The notes: a model not told the origin generated them from the sequence alone. A DNA stretch of 64,000 nt from Bdellovibrio bacteriovorus (GCF_001592735.1 NZ_LUKE01000001.1:1585018-1649017), one strand, 5' to 3'; shown: positions 35,747 to 44,573, counted from the first letter of the stretch. Translations and numbers: made by a program.

Positions 35747-36571
35747 TTGGCTCAATGCCCGAACTGTCATAATTCGGTCGAGATTCTTGATAGGCATTTG
35801 GGGACATTGTTTACTTGCCCCAAATGCAATGCCGTTTTCTTTGTCGATTGGAACGGGCAACCGGAAATGGCCAATCACGAAATAGAAGTCGAAGCTCCGG
35901 TGGAAGAAGCATTTGTTCCACCCATCGATGTTCCTCAAGCTCCTTACGAAACGAATATCGAGCCCACATATGTGGGTGAAATTCCGCAAAATATTCCTGA
36001 AGAAATGGCGCCGCCAGAAGAGCCTTATTTAGAACCTGCCCAGGAAATCCCTGCCGGTTCGGAGATACACACGCCCCAGGATTACCAGCAGCCTCAGGAA
36101 TACCAACAGAACTATCAAGACATTCCTGCTTATGGTGAAGAGCCTCCAGCGGAACAAGCTATAGTGCCGGTGGAAGCCGAGACGCCGATGGCGCAAGAAC
36201 AAGAAATTGATCCTTACGATTTCAATCAGGCTTTGGGGCAGCCACCTCCGCAACCTATGCAGCCGATGGGTTCGGATAATTCTGACTTTTCAGACATCGC
36301 CGCCTTTGGCAATACCAATGCTTCGTCGGGTCCTTTGTCCTATGTGGTGATCATCGATGGGATTGAATCCAGTCATCTTTTAAAGCAGCTAAAAGAAGCT
36401 ATGACGGATTCTCGCTTTGGGTGGGATGTTCAGGCGCTCATAGGTGGTATGGCTGGGGGCCGACTTATTCTAACCGGTCTTTCGCCCGCTAAAGCCTCTG
36501 TCTTAATCAACCGAATTAAATATCTGCCTTTTAAAATTTCTTGGAGGCAAGATGTACTCTCTAGCTCTTAA
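35747..36571 (+). CDS. Zinc-ribbon protein with acidic Pro/Glu/Gln-rich linker
   Basis: A 274-residue protein, starting TTG directly after the secA stop. Residues 4-30 are an MJ0042-type zinc ribbon (CPNCHNS, CPKCNAVFF). Residues 45-190 are a disordered linker dominated by Pro, Glu, Gln and Tyr. The last 80 residues (SYVVIIDGIESSHLLKQL ... LILTGLSPAKASVLINRI) form a compact alpha/beta domain that I do not recognise. Zinc ribbons of this type occur in myxobacterial and bdellovibrio regulatory proteins. It is in one operon with secA and the following coiled-coil protein. Confidence 0.75.
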   Translation: MAQCPNCHNSVEILDRHLGTLFTCPKCNAVFFVDWNGQPEMANHEIEVEAPVEEAFVPPIDVPQAPYETNIEPTYVGEIPQNIPEEMAPPEEPYLEPAQEIPAGSEIHTPQDYQQPQEYQQNYQDIPAYGEEPPAEQAIVPVEAETPMAQEQEIDPYDFNQALGQPPPQPMQPMGSDNSDFSDIAAFGNTNASSGPLSYVVIIDGIESSHLLKQLKEAMTDSRFGWDVQALIGGMAGGRLILTGLSPAKASVLINRIKYLPFKISWRQDVLSSS

Positions 36572-37139
36572 AACAGTTTTGTCCGTGATGCTTTCTTCCG
36601 TGGCTTTGGCCAGCGGCGGGGGTGGTCATGGTGGTGCCGAAGGCGGCGGTGAAGCTAAGCCCGAAAAAAAAGAGATCAAATCCGCTGAAGACAGCTTCAG
36701 TGTGGTGCAATCCCGGGTGCAAGGCTTAGAAGCCAAAGTGCATTCGGGCCAAGAAGAAATTCAAAAACTAATCACTGAAAAACAGCACACCAAAGATCCT
36801 GAAAAGGTGAACGAAATCATTCGTCAAATGCTGACCCTTCATAAGGAACTGGAAAAGAATTTAAAAGAGTACGATCAGCAAAGATCGCTTTTAAAATATC
36901 GATATCCTGAAAAAGCGGCTTCAGAAAAGCGCGAATACGAGCGCATTGAATTAAAAAGTATTGAAGACATGGAATCCCAAATGTCCATTGGAAGCTCCGT
37001 CAATCGCACGATGAAAAAGGTGCGTATGCAATACGGAAACCCTGAGCCCGAATCTAAAAAGGTTGAAAGCCATTCTAAAACGGCTCCATCTAAGCCGTCA
37101 CAACCGGGTTTAACGGACCCTGTAATCCTAAAAAAATAA
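36552..37139 (+). CDS. Exported coiled-coil protein
   Basis: A 195-residue protein with a signal peptide (LKTVLSVMLSSVALASG), a Gly/His-rich stretch and a long coiled coil (residues about 45-130, heptads of Leu/Val/Ile with charged residues). The tail is rich in Lys, Ser and Pro. Its start lies inside the end of the zinc-ribbon gene (20-base overlap) with GGAGG before ATG, so both are co-expressed. Probably periplasmic; function unknown. Confidence 0.75.
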   Translation: MYSLALKTVLSVMLSSVALASGGGGHGGAEGGGEAKPEKKEIKSAEDSFSVVQSRVQGLEAKVHSGQEEIQKLITEKQHTKDPEKVNEIIRQMLTLHKELEKNLKEYDQQRSLLKYRYPEKAASEKREYERIELKSIEDMESQMSIGSSVNRTMKKVRMQYGNPEPESKKVESHSKTAPSKPSQPGLTDPVILKK

Positions 37140-37230
37140 AATCAACGAGATGTCTTAACTTGAGACGTTTCACAAGGGGAAGTTTTGAAGCTTTCCCCGG
37201 AAACTGGTAAATTTAAAGACTGGGGGAACT

Positions 37231-37674
37231 ATGCTTCGATATATAGCTATTCCTGTCTTGCTTATGAGTTTTATGCTCTCGGCTTGTCAGACATCTATGT
37301 TGAAACAATATAACAAGGTTAAAGCCGGTATGGAAAAAGATGATGTTTTAGACATCATGGGCTCTCCTCAACGCACTCAACGCTTTCATGGTAAAGATCG
37401 TTGGACTTATGTATTTTATGATCAGCGCATTCGTTTTGAAAAAGAAGTTCACTTCTTTGAAAATAACGCTATTTACGTAGGTGATATCTGGCAGCCCGAA
37501 GAAAGCAAATCTGCGTTTGCCATGGATAAAGCTAATGATCAACGTAACGTGGAAATCGATTCCCAGATCGCTAAAGACTTAGAGACGCATCGCCGAGCTT
37601 ACGAAAGTTATGAATCGCAAGCGCGCGGCACCGATAAAGTGCGCTATCTTCCGACGTTTGAGCCTATTCGTTAA
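37231..37674 (+). CDS. BamE/SmpA-like lipoprotein
   Basis: A 147-residue lipoprotein with signal and lipobox LSAC. The region KVKAGMEKDDVLDIMGSPQRTQRF ... WTYVFYDQ is the SmpA/OmlA signature shared by BamE, a subunit of the outer-membrane barrel assembly machine. The tail after residue 100 is helical and charged, longer than E. coli BamE. GGGGGA precedes ATG. Its exact role in the BAM complex of this organism is inferred. Confidence 0.85.
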   Translation: MLRYIAIPVLLMSFMLSACQTSMLKQYNKVKAGMEKDDVLDIMGSPQRTQRFHGKDRWTYVFYDQRIRFEKEVHFFENNAIYVGDIWQPEESKSAFAMDKANDQRNVEIDSQIAKDLETHRRAYESYESQARGTDKVRYLPTFEPIR

Positions 37675-38340
37675 TCACTCAGCCTGGATAAGAACAGGCT
37701 GTCCTAGGACCGAGATGATTTCATAGCCATTGATGTTCAGGCTTGGTTCTTCAACATCGCCATACAAAGTGACGCCAACCCAATTCCAATCGGTTGGCCA
37801 AAACTCCACGACATTCTTCACAAAAATCTTAGACTTTTCGCTGCGACCGGGGATTTCGCCCGCGAATTCAATTTGGGTTAAAGGACTGCGTAAGATTTTG
37901 CTAAATGGAATCGGCAAAGACTCTAAAGTTCTTTGATCCGAAGCCACTAAGCACGGACCACGAACGATCAATGTGGGAATTGCGCCTGAAAAGGCAACCC
38001 CTTCTGCTTTAAATACAAAATCAATAGTCGGATACTTTTCACAGACGTTCACTGTTTTGCCGTCTTCATCTTTTACTAAGAAAAGACCTAAAGTGATTCC
38101 GGGGCCCGCCGAGGTTTGATCTAGGGAGGCATTTTTTAGCATCTGATATTTAAAGGCTTTTTTAAACTCTTCCGGGCTTGAATCTGAAAGATCGTATTCT
38201 GAATGTGTGCTTTCAGATGAAGAAGTGTCGTTGGCCACCCCGCGTTTTTCACCCAGTTTTTTATCTAATATAAAAAGACCTATTGGCAGCAAGGCCAATG
38301 CTAGAATGACTAAGAATGTACGAACGTATTTCTTTTTCAT
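37675..38340 (-). CDS. Hypothetical membrane-anchored protein
   Basis: A 221-residue protein with a basic start and an N-terminal membrane helix (FLVILALALLPIGLFIL) and a soluble periplasmic part rich in beta strands, ending VLGQPVLIQAE. No family is recognised. Start choice is open: ATG 38340 lies one base after the matrixin stop, while GTG 38352 overlaps it. The stop abuts the BamE-like stop on the other strand. Operon with the matrixin lipoprotein. Confidence 0.7.
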   Translation of the reverse strand: MKKKYVRTFLVILALALLPIGLFILDKKLGEKRGVANDTSSSESTHSEYDLSDSSPEEFKKAFKYQMLKNASLDQTSAGPGITLGLFLVKDEDGKTVNVCEKYPTIDFVFKAEGVAFSGAIPTLIVRGPCLVASDQRTLESLPIPFSKILRSPLTQIEFAGEIPGRSEKSKIFVKNVVEFWPTDWNWVGVTLYGDVEEPSLNINGYEIISVLGQPVLIQAE

Positions 38341-38341
38341 C

Positions 38342-38983
38342 TTAGTACTCACACTTAATGGTGTCTCGATCGGCGTTGGTTAGATCAACACGCACCGAAG
38401 CTCCGTTTAATATAGGCCACATAACGCTAGGAACAGTTTTTTTATGATCAAGTCCCAGGGCGTGCCCAAGTTCATGAACTAAAAGACTTTCTAAGTGAAC
38501 TTCGGCGGGGGTGGCCGGCTGATCGATATAATAATTAAAGTACTTATTATCGATGGCAATGTCAGTTTCGTAAAGCGTGCTGCCTGACCAATAGATCGTA
38601 GTTACGGCTTGTTGGTTTTTTTGCGCTTCTGCCCACGTCTGCATCCAATGAATGGTGCTCATTTTGTCTTTCTTGGCACTTTCCGTGGTGATGCCGTCAT
38701 TTCGTTCAAAGCGGAACAGTGTTAATCCGGCGGCATCATTCCAGTGTTGGGCGGCTTTTTTCAAAGTTTCGACGAATTCTTCAGGATAACTTTTATGAAG
38801 CTGTAAAACGACAGGGATATTTGATTTCCAGGAGACCCTTTGCCCGTAAGAGTTTTGTACAAAACCGCAATCTGCTTGAGCGGCACTGGCAAGCGCGTCC
38901 TCGTTGCCGGGCCCCAATGATGGCCCCTTTTCGCAGGCAACGAGCCCCAGAAATGCGAGAATGAGTAGAATCTGAGCAAACAT
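38342..38983 (-). CDS. Matrixin-type metallopeptidase lipoprotein
   Basis: A 213-residue lipoprotein (LVAC lipobox at Cys17) with a metzincin zinc motif HELGHALGLDH, in which His170, His174 and His180 bind zinc and Glu171 is catalytic, and a Met-turn in VPSVMWP. The fold upstream (VVLQLHKSYPEEFVETLKKA, AAQHWNDAAGLTLF) is typical of matrixins (M10). No pro-peptide with a cysteine switch is visible, though Cys39 lies near the N terminus. It is attached to the envelope. Substrate unknown; matrixin-like enzymes in predators may digest prey proteins, which is inference. Confidence 0.88.
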   Translation of the reverse strand: MFAQILLILAFLGLVACEKGPSLGPGNEDALASAAQADCGFVQNSYGQRVSWKSNIPVVLQLHKSYPEEFVETLKKAAQHWNDAAGLTLFRFERNDGITTESAKKDKMSTIHWMQTWAEAQKNQQAVTTIYWSGSTLYETDIAIDNKYFNYYIDQPATPAEVHLESLLVHELGHALGLDHKKTVPSVMWPILNGASVRVDLTNADRDTIKCEY

Positions 38984-39138
38984 ATGATTTCAGTTTACAC
39001 GTACTTTAGTGCGAAATCGTGGAGTTCCTTTGGTAAAGTAAAAGGACTCGACCTAAGTATAATGCAATTCTACGCAATTACCGCCCTAAAACATTTTTTT
39101 GTTTGCAAAGGGTTTCAAACTCGCATACATCGTTGTCC

Positions 39139-39999
39139 ATGATTGAACTGGTATTTTCTTTTATCCTAAGCACTTGGGGCGGCCTGACTGTCGTTCAGGA
39201 ATGGGCTGATGACCACATTGGTGGTTTTCAAGTGCTTACCGATAGAATCCATAAGGAAGAACAAATCCTTTGCGCTTTAGAACGCCAAGGAATGCTAGTT
39301 TATGACGGTCAGTGGAAAGAAAAGACACAGCTGCCTATCCCGGCAAGCTGTTTAAAAGACACAACACCTCAGATTGCCAACCCTATTCCGACGATCAGTT
39401 TTCGCAGCGAGACTCTTGCGTCCGTTCCTAATCAATCTTCCTGGGACCAGCGCATCGACATTCGCTTAAAAGACGAAGAACAGTATTCGCTTTTTTTTCG
39501 CCAAGATAAACAGCACGTGGGGGTGCATTCGACCGCAGGTTGGTCGATGTGGGTGGAACGTAAAACAGGGTGTATTCGTTACGAACTGAGCGACGCAAAG
39601 TCCTTAATGCACTTTAGACTAAAAGTGATGGGGAATATAAATCCACTTAAGGGTGTGGTGACGGACGTCAACAGTGTAGAAGCTTTGCACGTCAGCCAAA
39701 GTGAAGGAAAAGTTGAAAAGGCCCATGTCTTAGTTGGAAAAAAGCAAGAAGGCTTCACCCAACTAGTATTCCGTCGCGATAAAGACTCTTTAAAGAAAGT
39801 CGCTTCAAGTGAATCTAAAAAAGGTTTTAAAGAAGGCTTTCATGAATCTTGGGCTTCAAAGATCGGCGAAAAAGAACTGACGTTGTTTGCTGATGTAAAT
39901 TCAAAAAAATATCGTGACTTCGTGATGCAAGGTTTGCCGCTGGCTTTTGACAGGGTCAATCCGGAACAGCCTGTTCCGGAGACCGCTTTATTTCGATAG
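39139..39999 (+). CDS. Hypothetical protein with pilin-like N terminus
   Basis: About 286 residues. From ATG 39139 the protein starts MIELVFSFILSTWGGLTVV; the hydrophobic helix opening with IEL recalls type IV prepilins, but the glycine that prepilin peptidase needs is absent (serines precede it in the longer TTG 39103 frame). The remainder is polar, beta-rich and contains cysteines near residues 46 and 69. Start uncertain, with no good ribosome site. No family recognised. Confidence 0.55.
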   Translation: MIELVFSFILSTWGGLTVVQEWADDHIGGFQVLTDRIHKEEQILCALERQGMLVYDGQWKEKTQLPIPASCLKDTTPQIANPIPTISFRSETLASVPNQSSWDQRIDIRLKDEEQYSLFFRQDKQHVGVHSTAGWSMWVERKTGCIRYELSDAKSLMHFRLKVMGNINPLKGVVTDVNSVEALHVSQSEGKVEKAHVLVGKKQEGFTQLVFRRDKDSLKKVASSESKKGFKEGFHESWASKIGEKELTLFADVNSKKYRDFVMQGLPLAFDRVNPEQPVPETALFR

Positions 40000-40003
40000 G
40001 CTA

Positions 40004-40462
40004 TTAGTGATGGTGGTGGTGTTCAGAAGATGAATCCACGCGTGGTACTACTTTGAACGCGAATTCTTTATCTTTACCATCTTGTTTAAAACGAACCTTG
40101 ATCGTTTCATCTAATTTTACTTCACGTTTTGGATCAAAAAGCATGATGTGATTGCCACCAGCTTTAAGTTCCAAAGTCCCTTTTGCGGGAACAGTCCAAG
40201 TGTCTACTTTTTCCATCGCCATTTTACCGTCTTTTTCTAAAGTTTGGTGAGCTTCCACCGCTTTAAACGGCTCTGCTTTATTCACAGACAACTTAATTTC
40301 TTTATCCGAGTTGTTTGTGAAGGTTCCGTATCCCGCTGTTGCTGGGCTGCCTTTTACCGGCAAAAAGATTTTTCCCTCTGAAAGAATTAATGCCTCAGTG
40401 GCTTTAGCTTGGGCTTGTAGTCCCGCTAACACGATAGCAGACGCAAAAAGTATTGATCTCAT
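40004..40462 (-). CDS. Periplasmic copper chaperone, PCu(A)C-type, with histidine tail
   Basis: A 152-residue exported protein with signal peptide (ASAIVLAGLQAQA). The copper site follows H-x10-M-x21-H-x-M: VEAHQTLEKDGKMAM and GGNHIMLF. PCu(A)C delivers copper to the CuA centre of cytochrome oxidase together with Sco. The protein ends in five histidines, which could hold further copper. AAAGGAG precedes ATG, which overlaps the Sco stop (ATGA). Confidence 0.9.
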   Translation of the reverse strand: MRSILFASAIVLAGLQAQAKATEALILSEGKIFLPVKGSPATAGYGTFTNNSDKEIKLSVNKAEPFKAVEAHQTLEKDGKMAMEKVDTWTVPAKGTLELKAGGNHIMLFDPKREVKLDETIKVRFKQDGKDKEFAFKVVPRVDSSSEHHHHH

Positions 40463-41046
40463 AGTAGCTCCTTTATTTTTTGTAAAATTTCTTCAGAGGA
40501 TCGTGGGCTAGAAATCATATCCCGCACGCGTCCCTTTTTATCTAAGAAGTAAAGTCGATCGGTGTGGGCGATCGAATACCCCAGATAAGATTTTTTATTT
40601 TCTTCAATCATATAGCTGGCGCCGAAAAGTTTGATCGCCGCATCGATTTGATCTTTCGTACCAGTTAAGCCAATAAACGCAGGATTGAATTGTTCGGCGT
40701 AGGTGGCCACAGCGTCGGCGGTGTCGTTAGCGGCATCCACGCTGATAAAGATCATCTGCACCTTGCTACGCTCCTTTTCTGAAGCTTCTTTAATCGCTTG
40801 GGCCGTGTGGCTTAAGGCCATGGGACAGACATCGGGGCATTTGGCGTAACCGATATAAAGGATGTTCAGGGGCTTTGCTTTTTCCGCGAAGTGAAAGCTT
40901 TCCGCGCGATAGGTAAGAGTAAAGTCCCCGCCCAGGGTTGGACCTTGTTGGGCGTACTTGACACCAAAAGTGACCGCAATCGCTAGAAGTGCCGCCACGA
41001 TAACGGCGATGATAAATTGTTTTCTCATTAGGGTTACCATAACCAA
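40459..41046 (-). CDS. SCO1/SenC family copper protein
   Basis: A 195-residue thioredoxin-fold protein with an N-terminal membrane anchor (FIIAVIVAALLAIAVTFGV). Copper ligands are CPDVC and the histidine of IAHTDRLYFLD. It assembles the CuA site. Start candidates are TTG 41046 (GGAG six bases upstream), ATG 41040 and ATG 41028. Translationally coupled to PCu(A)C. A second Sco lies in the cytochrome oxidase operon at 48977. Confidence 0.9.
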   Translation of the reverse strand: MVMVTLMRKQFIIAVIVAALLAIAVTFGVKYAQQGPTLGGDFTLTYRAESFHFAEKAKPLNILYIGYAKCPDVCPMALSHTAQAIKEASEKERSKVQMIFISVDAANDTADAVATYAEQFNPAFIGLTGTKDQIDAAIKLFGASYMIEENKKSYLGYSIAHTDRLYFLDKKGRVRDMISSPRSSEEILQKIKELL

Positions 41047-41098
41047 GAAAGGCTCCAGAGTTAAGCTAGGACCCTATGCGCAACAACATGTTGCGGCT

Positions 41099-41731
41099 TT
41101 ATGCTTTCATGAAAGCATCGAAATCTTTAAATAGATCCTCTGACGCTTCAACTTGCATAATTATGACGTCATCTTTTTGCGCCAGCTTTCGTATCAGGGA
41201 TTCAGGTGGCAAAGGGCGTCTATCAGTAATCAAGAAAAAGCGGTAGCCCAAGATGCAAGTCTCAACGGCATTAAGATCCTCAACGCGGGCCCGTTGCGGC
41301 GGGGATAATGTAGCACTGTATTCGGGTTGAAAGGCCACCCAAAATTGGTAGTCGTTTTCTTCAAGAAACCGACCATTGTAATCCTGTGCCAGGCGCTCAA
41401 AACTGGTCCCCAATAAATCTTCGCCCTGGGAAGCCAAGATCAAATGTTGCTTCAAGGCTAAGCCCACGATGAAATACAATAAAGCCGTGCGCGAGGCCTT
41501 ATGATGGTGTTCTGCCCCAAAAAAAGTGTCGTAATAGTCAGGCTCAGTGGTCTTTTTTAAAAATTTTCGATCTTTAAAAAACTCGATCGTGAAAGCGACC
41601 GTACGATCAAAGCGTTTTATGCAGGATTCACAAAGCATCAGTGTCGGATTATCCTCTGCCTGCATCCATACGGGAAACAGGTTTTCCGCAAGCAGAGTCG
41701 CTTTTTTTGAACAAAGAGGGCAGTTTTCCAT
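41099..41731 (-). CDS. Hypothetical protein with N-terminal zinc-finger-like cysteines
   Basis: A 210-residue soluble protein. CPLC at residues 4-7 and CESC at residues 34-37 could bind one zinc ion. The middle is helical with HHHK near residue 75; the C-terminal half reads as an alpha/beta fold (CILGYRFFLITDRRPL, DVIIMQVEASEDLF). No ribosome site is visible before ATG. It is upstream of the Sco gene on the same strand (53 bases). Function unknown. Confidence 0.65.
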   Translation of the reverse strand: MENCPLCSKKATLLAENLFPVWMQAEDNPTLMLCESCIKRFDRTVAFTIEFFKDRKFLKKTTEPDYYDTFFGAEHHHKASRTALLYFIVGLALKQHLILASQGEDLLGTSFERLAQDYNGRFLEENDYQFWVAFQPEYSATLSPPQRARVEDLNAVETCILGYRFFLITDRRPLPPESLIRKLAQKDDVIIMQVEASEDLFKDFDAFMKA

Positions 41732-41767
41732 TTTTCAAAACTAACATGCGTCGCAATTCGAGGGTAT

Positions 41768-41831
41768 CTTTTACTGGCTTAAGAAGCAGGCGTTCTCCGA
41801 TAGGAGCACAAGGCTTCTTAAGAAGTAAAAG
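41768..41831. repeat. Inverted repeat with structured loop
   Basis: CTTTTACTGGCTTAAGAAGC (41768-41787) and GCTTCTTAAGAAGTAAAAG (41813-41831) are nearly perfect inverted copies, 25 bases apart; the loop itself holds CTCC/GGAG. No T-run follows on either strand. It lies in the 274-base gap between divergent genes. It may be a dispersed repeat, an operator or a DNA cruciform site. Confidence 0.75.
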
Positions 41832-42005
41832 AGTAAAGGTCGTCGAAATCTTGGACATCCTTTCTCCGTCTGTTCTCTAGGTCGAGATGTTATGAAGATG
41901 GCATCTGGATTGCAACTTCGGCTTTAACCAAATTTGGAGAAGTCGATCCTCCGCTAAGCTGCGAGTCCGGCGTATTTCTCTATTATTCATTTAAAGGAAA
42001 TATGT

Positions 42006-42437
42006 ATGAATACCTATCTAAAAATTATGGGTGCAGCAGCGGTGGTTTTAAGTGTGCAATCAGCAGTGGCTGGCAATGGCACTATTGGATCTTTTTCAAG
42101 ATCTGCATCATCTTCGACATCGTTAGTTAAAAAACTTACTTCTCGTTATGATATGAATGCCGTAAAGGGCAACATCATTACCATGCCAGATCAAGGTTAT
42201 TGCCGCGTTACCGAATATTCGAGTGCACTTTTGTGTAGTAGTGACTACTCATATGGCTTGGGATTTGGGAACTTAAGACAAATCGGTGAGATCAATTGCG
42301 AAAGTGGAAGCAAATTTTTTGTACTTACGCCATTGGATGTTAGTAAACGGGGTGACGTCGTGGTGGGATATCCCAGCACGTTTTACCAAAAAAATTGTCG
42401 CCAGTTTGAAAATGCACCCAATCCTAAAGTTCAGTAA
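42006..42437 (+). CDS. Hypothetical secreted protein
   Basis: A 143-residue protein with signal peptide ending SAVAG. The mature part has cysteines near residues 63, 74, 98 and 134, likely paired in disulfides, and mixed beta structure. AAAGGA lies seven bases before ATG. A terminator follows. No family recognised. Confidence 0.7.
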   Translation: MNTYLKIMGAAAVVLSVQSAVAGNGTIGSFSRSASSSTSLVKKLTSRYDMNAVKGNIITMPDQGYCRVTEYSSALLCSSDYSYGLGFGNLRQIGEINCESGSKFFVLTPLDVSKRGDVVVGYPSTFYQKNCRQFENAPNPKVQ

Positions 42438-42455
42438 CAAAGTGATTCTCTAACA

Positions 42456-42488
42456 GAAAGCCCTGAGCTCAAAGACTCGGGGCTTTTT
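42456..42488 (+). terminator. Rho-independent terminator after secreted protein
   Basis: AAAGCCCTGAG pairs imperfectly with CTCGGGGCTTT and is followed by TTT. It abuts the stop codon of the convergent gene. Confidence 0.8.
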
Positions 42489-42984
42489 AATCTTCGAAAT
42501 TTGCGTAGCCATCACCATCAATGTCGTACTCTTTAAAGTCAGGGGAAACGATCGAGGTTTCCGTGATACGACCTTCAGTGCAGTCTTCTAAAGTCTCTTC
42601 ATTCTCATAGTCGTAGTCACAAGAATCCGTGTTAATAGCAGCTTGAGAATAAATAATACGGTAAGCGATCAGTTTTTTGTTTTTATAAATTGCGACCACT
42701 TCATTCAATTCTGTTTCGCCGCGAGTGATGTAGCCGCCTTCTAAAATCGTATCACCCCACACGCGCACTTGATCTTCGGCAACTTCCATCAGTGCTTTTT
42801 CTAAAGCCGCAGGCAAGGTGCCTTCGCTGACCAGTTCTTTTTCTTCATAGATTTGTTCGCAAGTCGGGCCTTCGCAGTTGTTGAATTCTTCGATGATATC
42901 CCAGAATGAACTTTGTGGTCCCGAGCCTTGGGCTATTGTCGTAGTCAAAGCCATAAGAATAATGAAAGCGATATTTTTGGCCAT
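42487..42984 (-). CDS. Hypothetical exported acidic protein with EF-hand-like end
   Basis: A 165-residue acidic protein with signal peptide (IAFIILMALTTTIAQG). Cysteines at CEGPTC and CDYD/CTEG suggest disulfides. The last 16 residues contain a DxDxDG calcium-binding loop (YDIDGDGYANFED). The start is ATG 42984 with GGAG seven bases before it; the in-frame ATG 42996 overlaps that ribosome site. Function unknown. Confidence 0.7.
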   Translation of the reverse strand: MAKNIAFIILMALTTTIAQGSGPQSSFWDIIEEFNNCEGPTCEQIYEEKELVSEGTLPAALEKALMEVAEDQVRVWGDTILEGGYITRGETELNEVVAIYKNKKLIAYRIIYSQAAINTDSCDYDYENEETLEDCTEGRITETSIVSPDFKEYDIDGDGYANFED

Positions 42985-43058
42985 TGCAGTCTCCATGAGT
43001 GAATGACCCGCTTATAAAAGACGGGCGTCAGAGATTCCAATGCATGAAGGGGATTTTA

Positions 43059-44561
43059 TTATGCATTCTCTGCAAGAACGCGTTTTAGGACCTTGCCGCT
43101 GTCCCCTTTAGGCAGGGAGGCCATAAAAACGAACTGCTTAGGAATTTTAAACTTGGCGAGGTTCTGCAAGCAGTGCCGATGCAGATCTTCGCTGGAGATC
43201 TCTTTTCCCGGTACGATGAAAGCTTTACCCACTTCACCCCACTTATCATCGGGAACCCCGATGACAGCTGCTTCTAGGACATCGGGATGGGATCTTAAAA
43301 TCTGTTCGACCTCTGGGGGGTACACGTTTTCTCCGCCTGAAATGAACATGTCTTTTTTTCGACCTACGACATAGAAATATCCTTCAGAGTCGCGGCGGAC
43401 AAGATCGCCCGTATAAAGCCAGCCTTCTTTAATTGTTTCTTGGGTGGCCTTTTCATTATGCCAATATCCTTGCATGCACATAGGGCCGCGCAAAATCAAT
43501 TCGCCCACTTGATTTTCACCTAACTCGCGACCTTCGTTATCCACGACTTTGGCTTCGATATAAAAATTTGGAAATCCGATAGAACCAATTTTACGAAGGG
43601 CATCTTCTTCATTAAGTGAAAATACGTTCGGACCAAACTCTGTGAGGCCATAGCCCTGACGAATCGGAATGCCTTTTTTATCCCAAGTTTTTATAAGCTC
43701 TAAGGGCATCGGTTCGCCGCCCACAATGGCGTAGCGAAGTGAAGAAAGATCTAAAGAGGAAAATTTAGGGGAGCGTGCCATCATATCCATGGTTGTCGGT
43801 ACCCCAAACAAGATAGTGGCCTTTTCGTCGGCACTTAATTGTAAGATCTGATCGGCATCAAATTTTTTTAAGAAAACAACCTTTGCCCCGCGATGGATAA
43901 ATGGTGTCGTTAAAACATTCCAACCACCAGTATGAAAGAAAGGCAAAAAGATCACCGTCGAATCGGATTGAGAGATGTTAAGGCGGAAAGTCGTATTGAT
44001 CGAATTCCAAAAAAGCATTTTGTAATTCAGGATCGCGCCTTTGGGTGAACCGGTGGTTCCTGACGTATAAAGAATCATCACCGGATCACTTTCTTCCGGG
44101 ATAAAGCTGTAGTCGGTAAGATGGGCCTCTTTTTCTAAAAGCTCGGAAAAACTTTTTTCAGCCGAATGGGATTTTTGAAAAAGCAGGCGTTGCGGTTGTG
44201 CTGATGCCGGAAGATTCTTAACGATGTCGCGATAAGCTTCCTGAAATAAAACAAGCTTCGGACTTGAGTCCGTGATGATGTGATTTACTTCACGTTGGGT
44301 CAGGCGAAAGTTCACCGGCACCATGATGGCGCCTAATCTTTGCAATGCAAAAAATAAAAAAACGTATTCAAGTTCGTTGGTCGCTAAAACCGCGACGCGA
44401 TCGCCTTTGCGAATATTGAATTCTCGATGTAAAAGGTGTGCACCTTGATTGGCCAGGCGATAAAAGTCGGCGTAAGAAAATTCACGACCGGTATCACCAT
44501 CTTTGATGGCGATACTTTTCGGCGAATAGGTCTTCCAACGTTTTAGCCAATCTAATTCCAC
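43059..44561 (-). CDS. AMP-dependent acyl-CoA/acyl ligase
   Basis: A 500-residue ANL-family enzyme that activates a carboxylate with ATP as acyl-AMP, then usually forms a thioester. Seen are the P-loop LYTSGTTGSPKG, GYGLTEFGPNVF, YTGDLVRRDSEGYFYVVGRKKDMF with the hinge, and the catalytic lysine in GDSGKVLKR. Similar to medium/long-chain fatty acyl-CoA ligases. Start GTG 44561 with GAGG upstream. It follows the KAS III-like gene by 12 bases, so they form an operon. Confidence 0.92.
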   Translation of the reverse strand: MELDWLKRWKTYSPKSIAIKDGDTGREFSYADFYRLANQGAHLLHREFNIRKGDRVAVLATNELEYVFLFFALQRLGAIMVPVNFRLTQREVNHIITDSSPKLVLFQEAYRDIVKNLPASAQPQRLLFQKSHSAEKSFSELLEKEAHLTDYSFIPEESDPVMILYTSGTTGSPKGAILNYKMLFWNSINTTFRLNISQSDSTVIFLPFFHTGGWNVLTTPFIHRGAKVVFLKKFDADQILQLSADEKATILFGVPTTMDMMARSPKFSSLDLSSLRYAIVGGEPMPLELIKTWDKKGIPIRQGYGLTEFGPNVFSLNEEDALRKIGSIGFPNFYIEAKVVDNEGRELGENQVGELILRGPMCMQGYWHNEKATQETIKEGWLYTGDLVRRDSEGYFYVVGRKKDMFISGGENVYPPEVEQILRSHPDVLEAAVIGVPDDKWGEVGKAFIVPGKEISSEDLHRHCLQNLAKFKIPKQFVFMASLPKGDSGKVLKRVLAENA

Positions 44562-44573
44562 AATAAACCTCGT

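Noticed and set aside
39103-39138. Type IV prepilin leader on the gene at 39139
   Set aside because: IEL helix is suggestive, but the essential glycine before the cleavage site is absent and no pilus genes are near.
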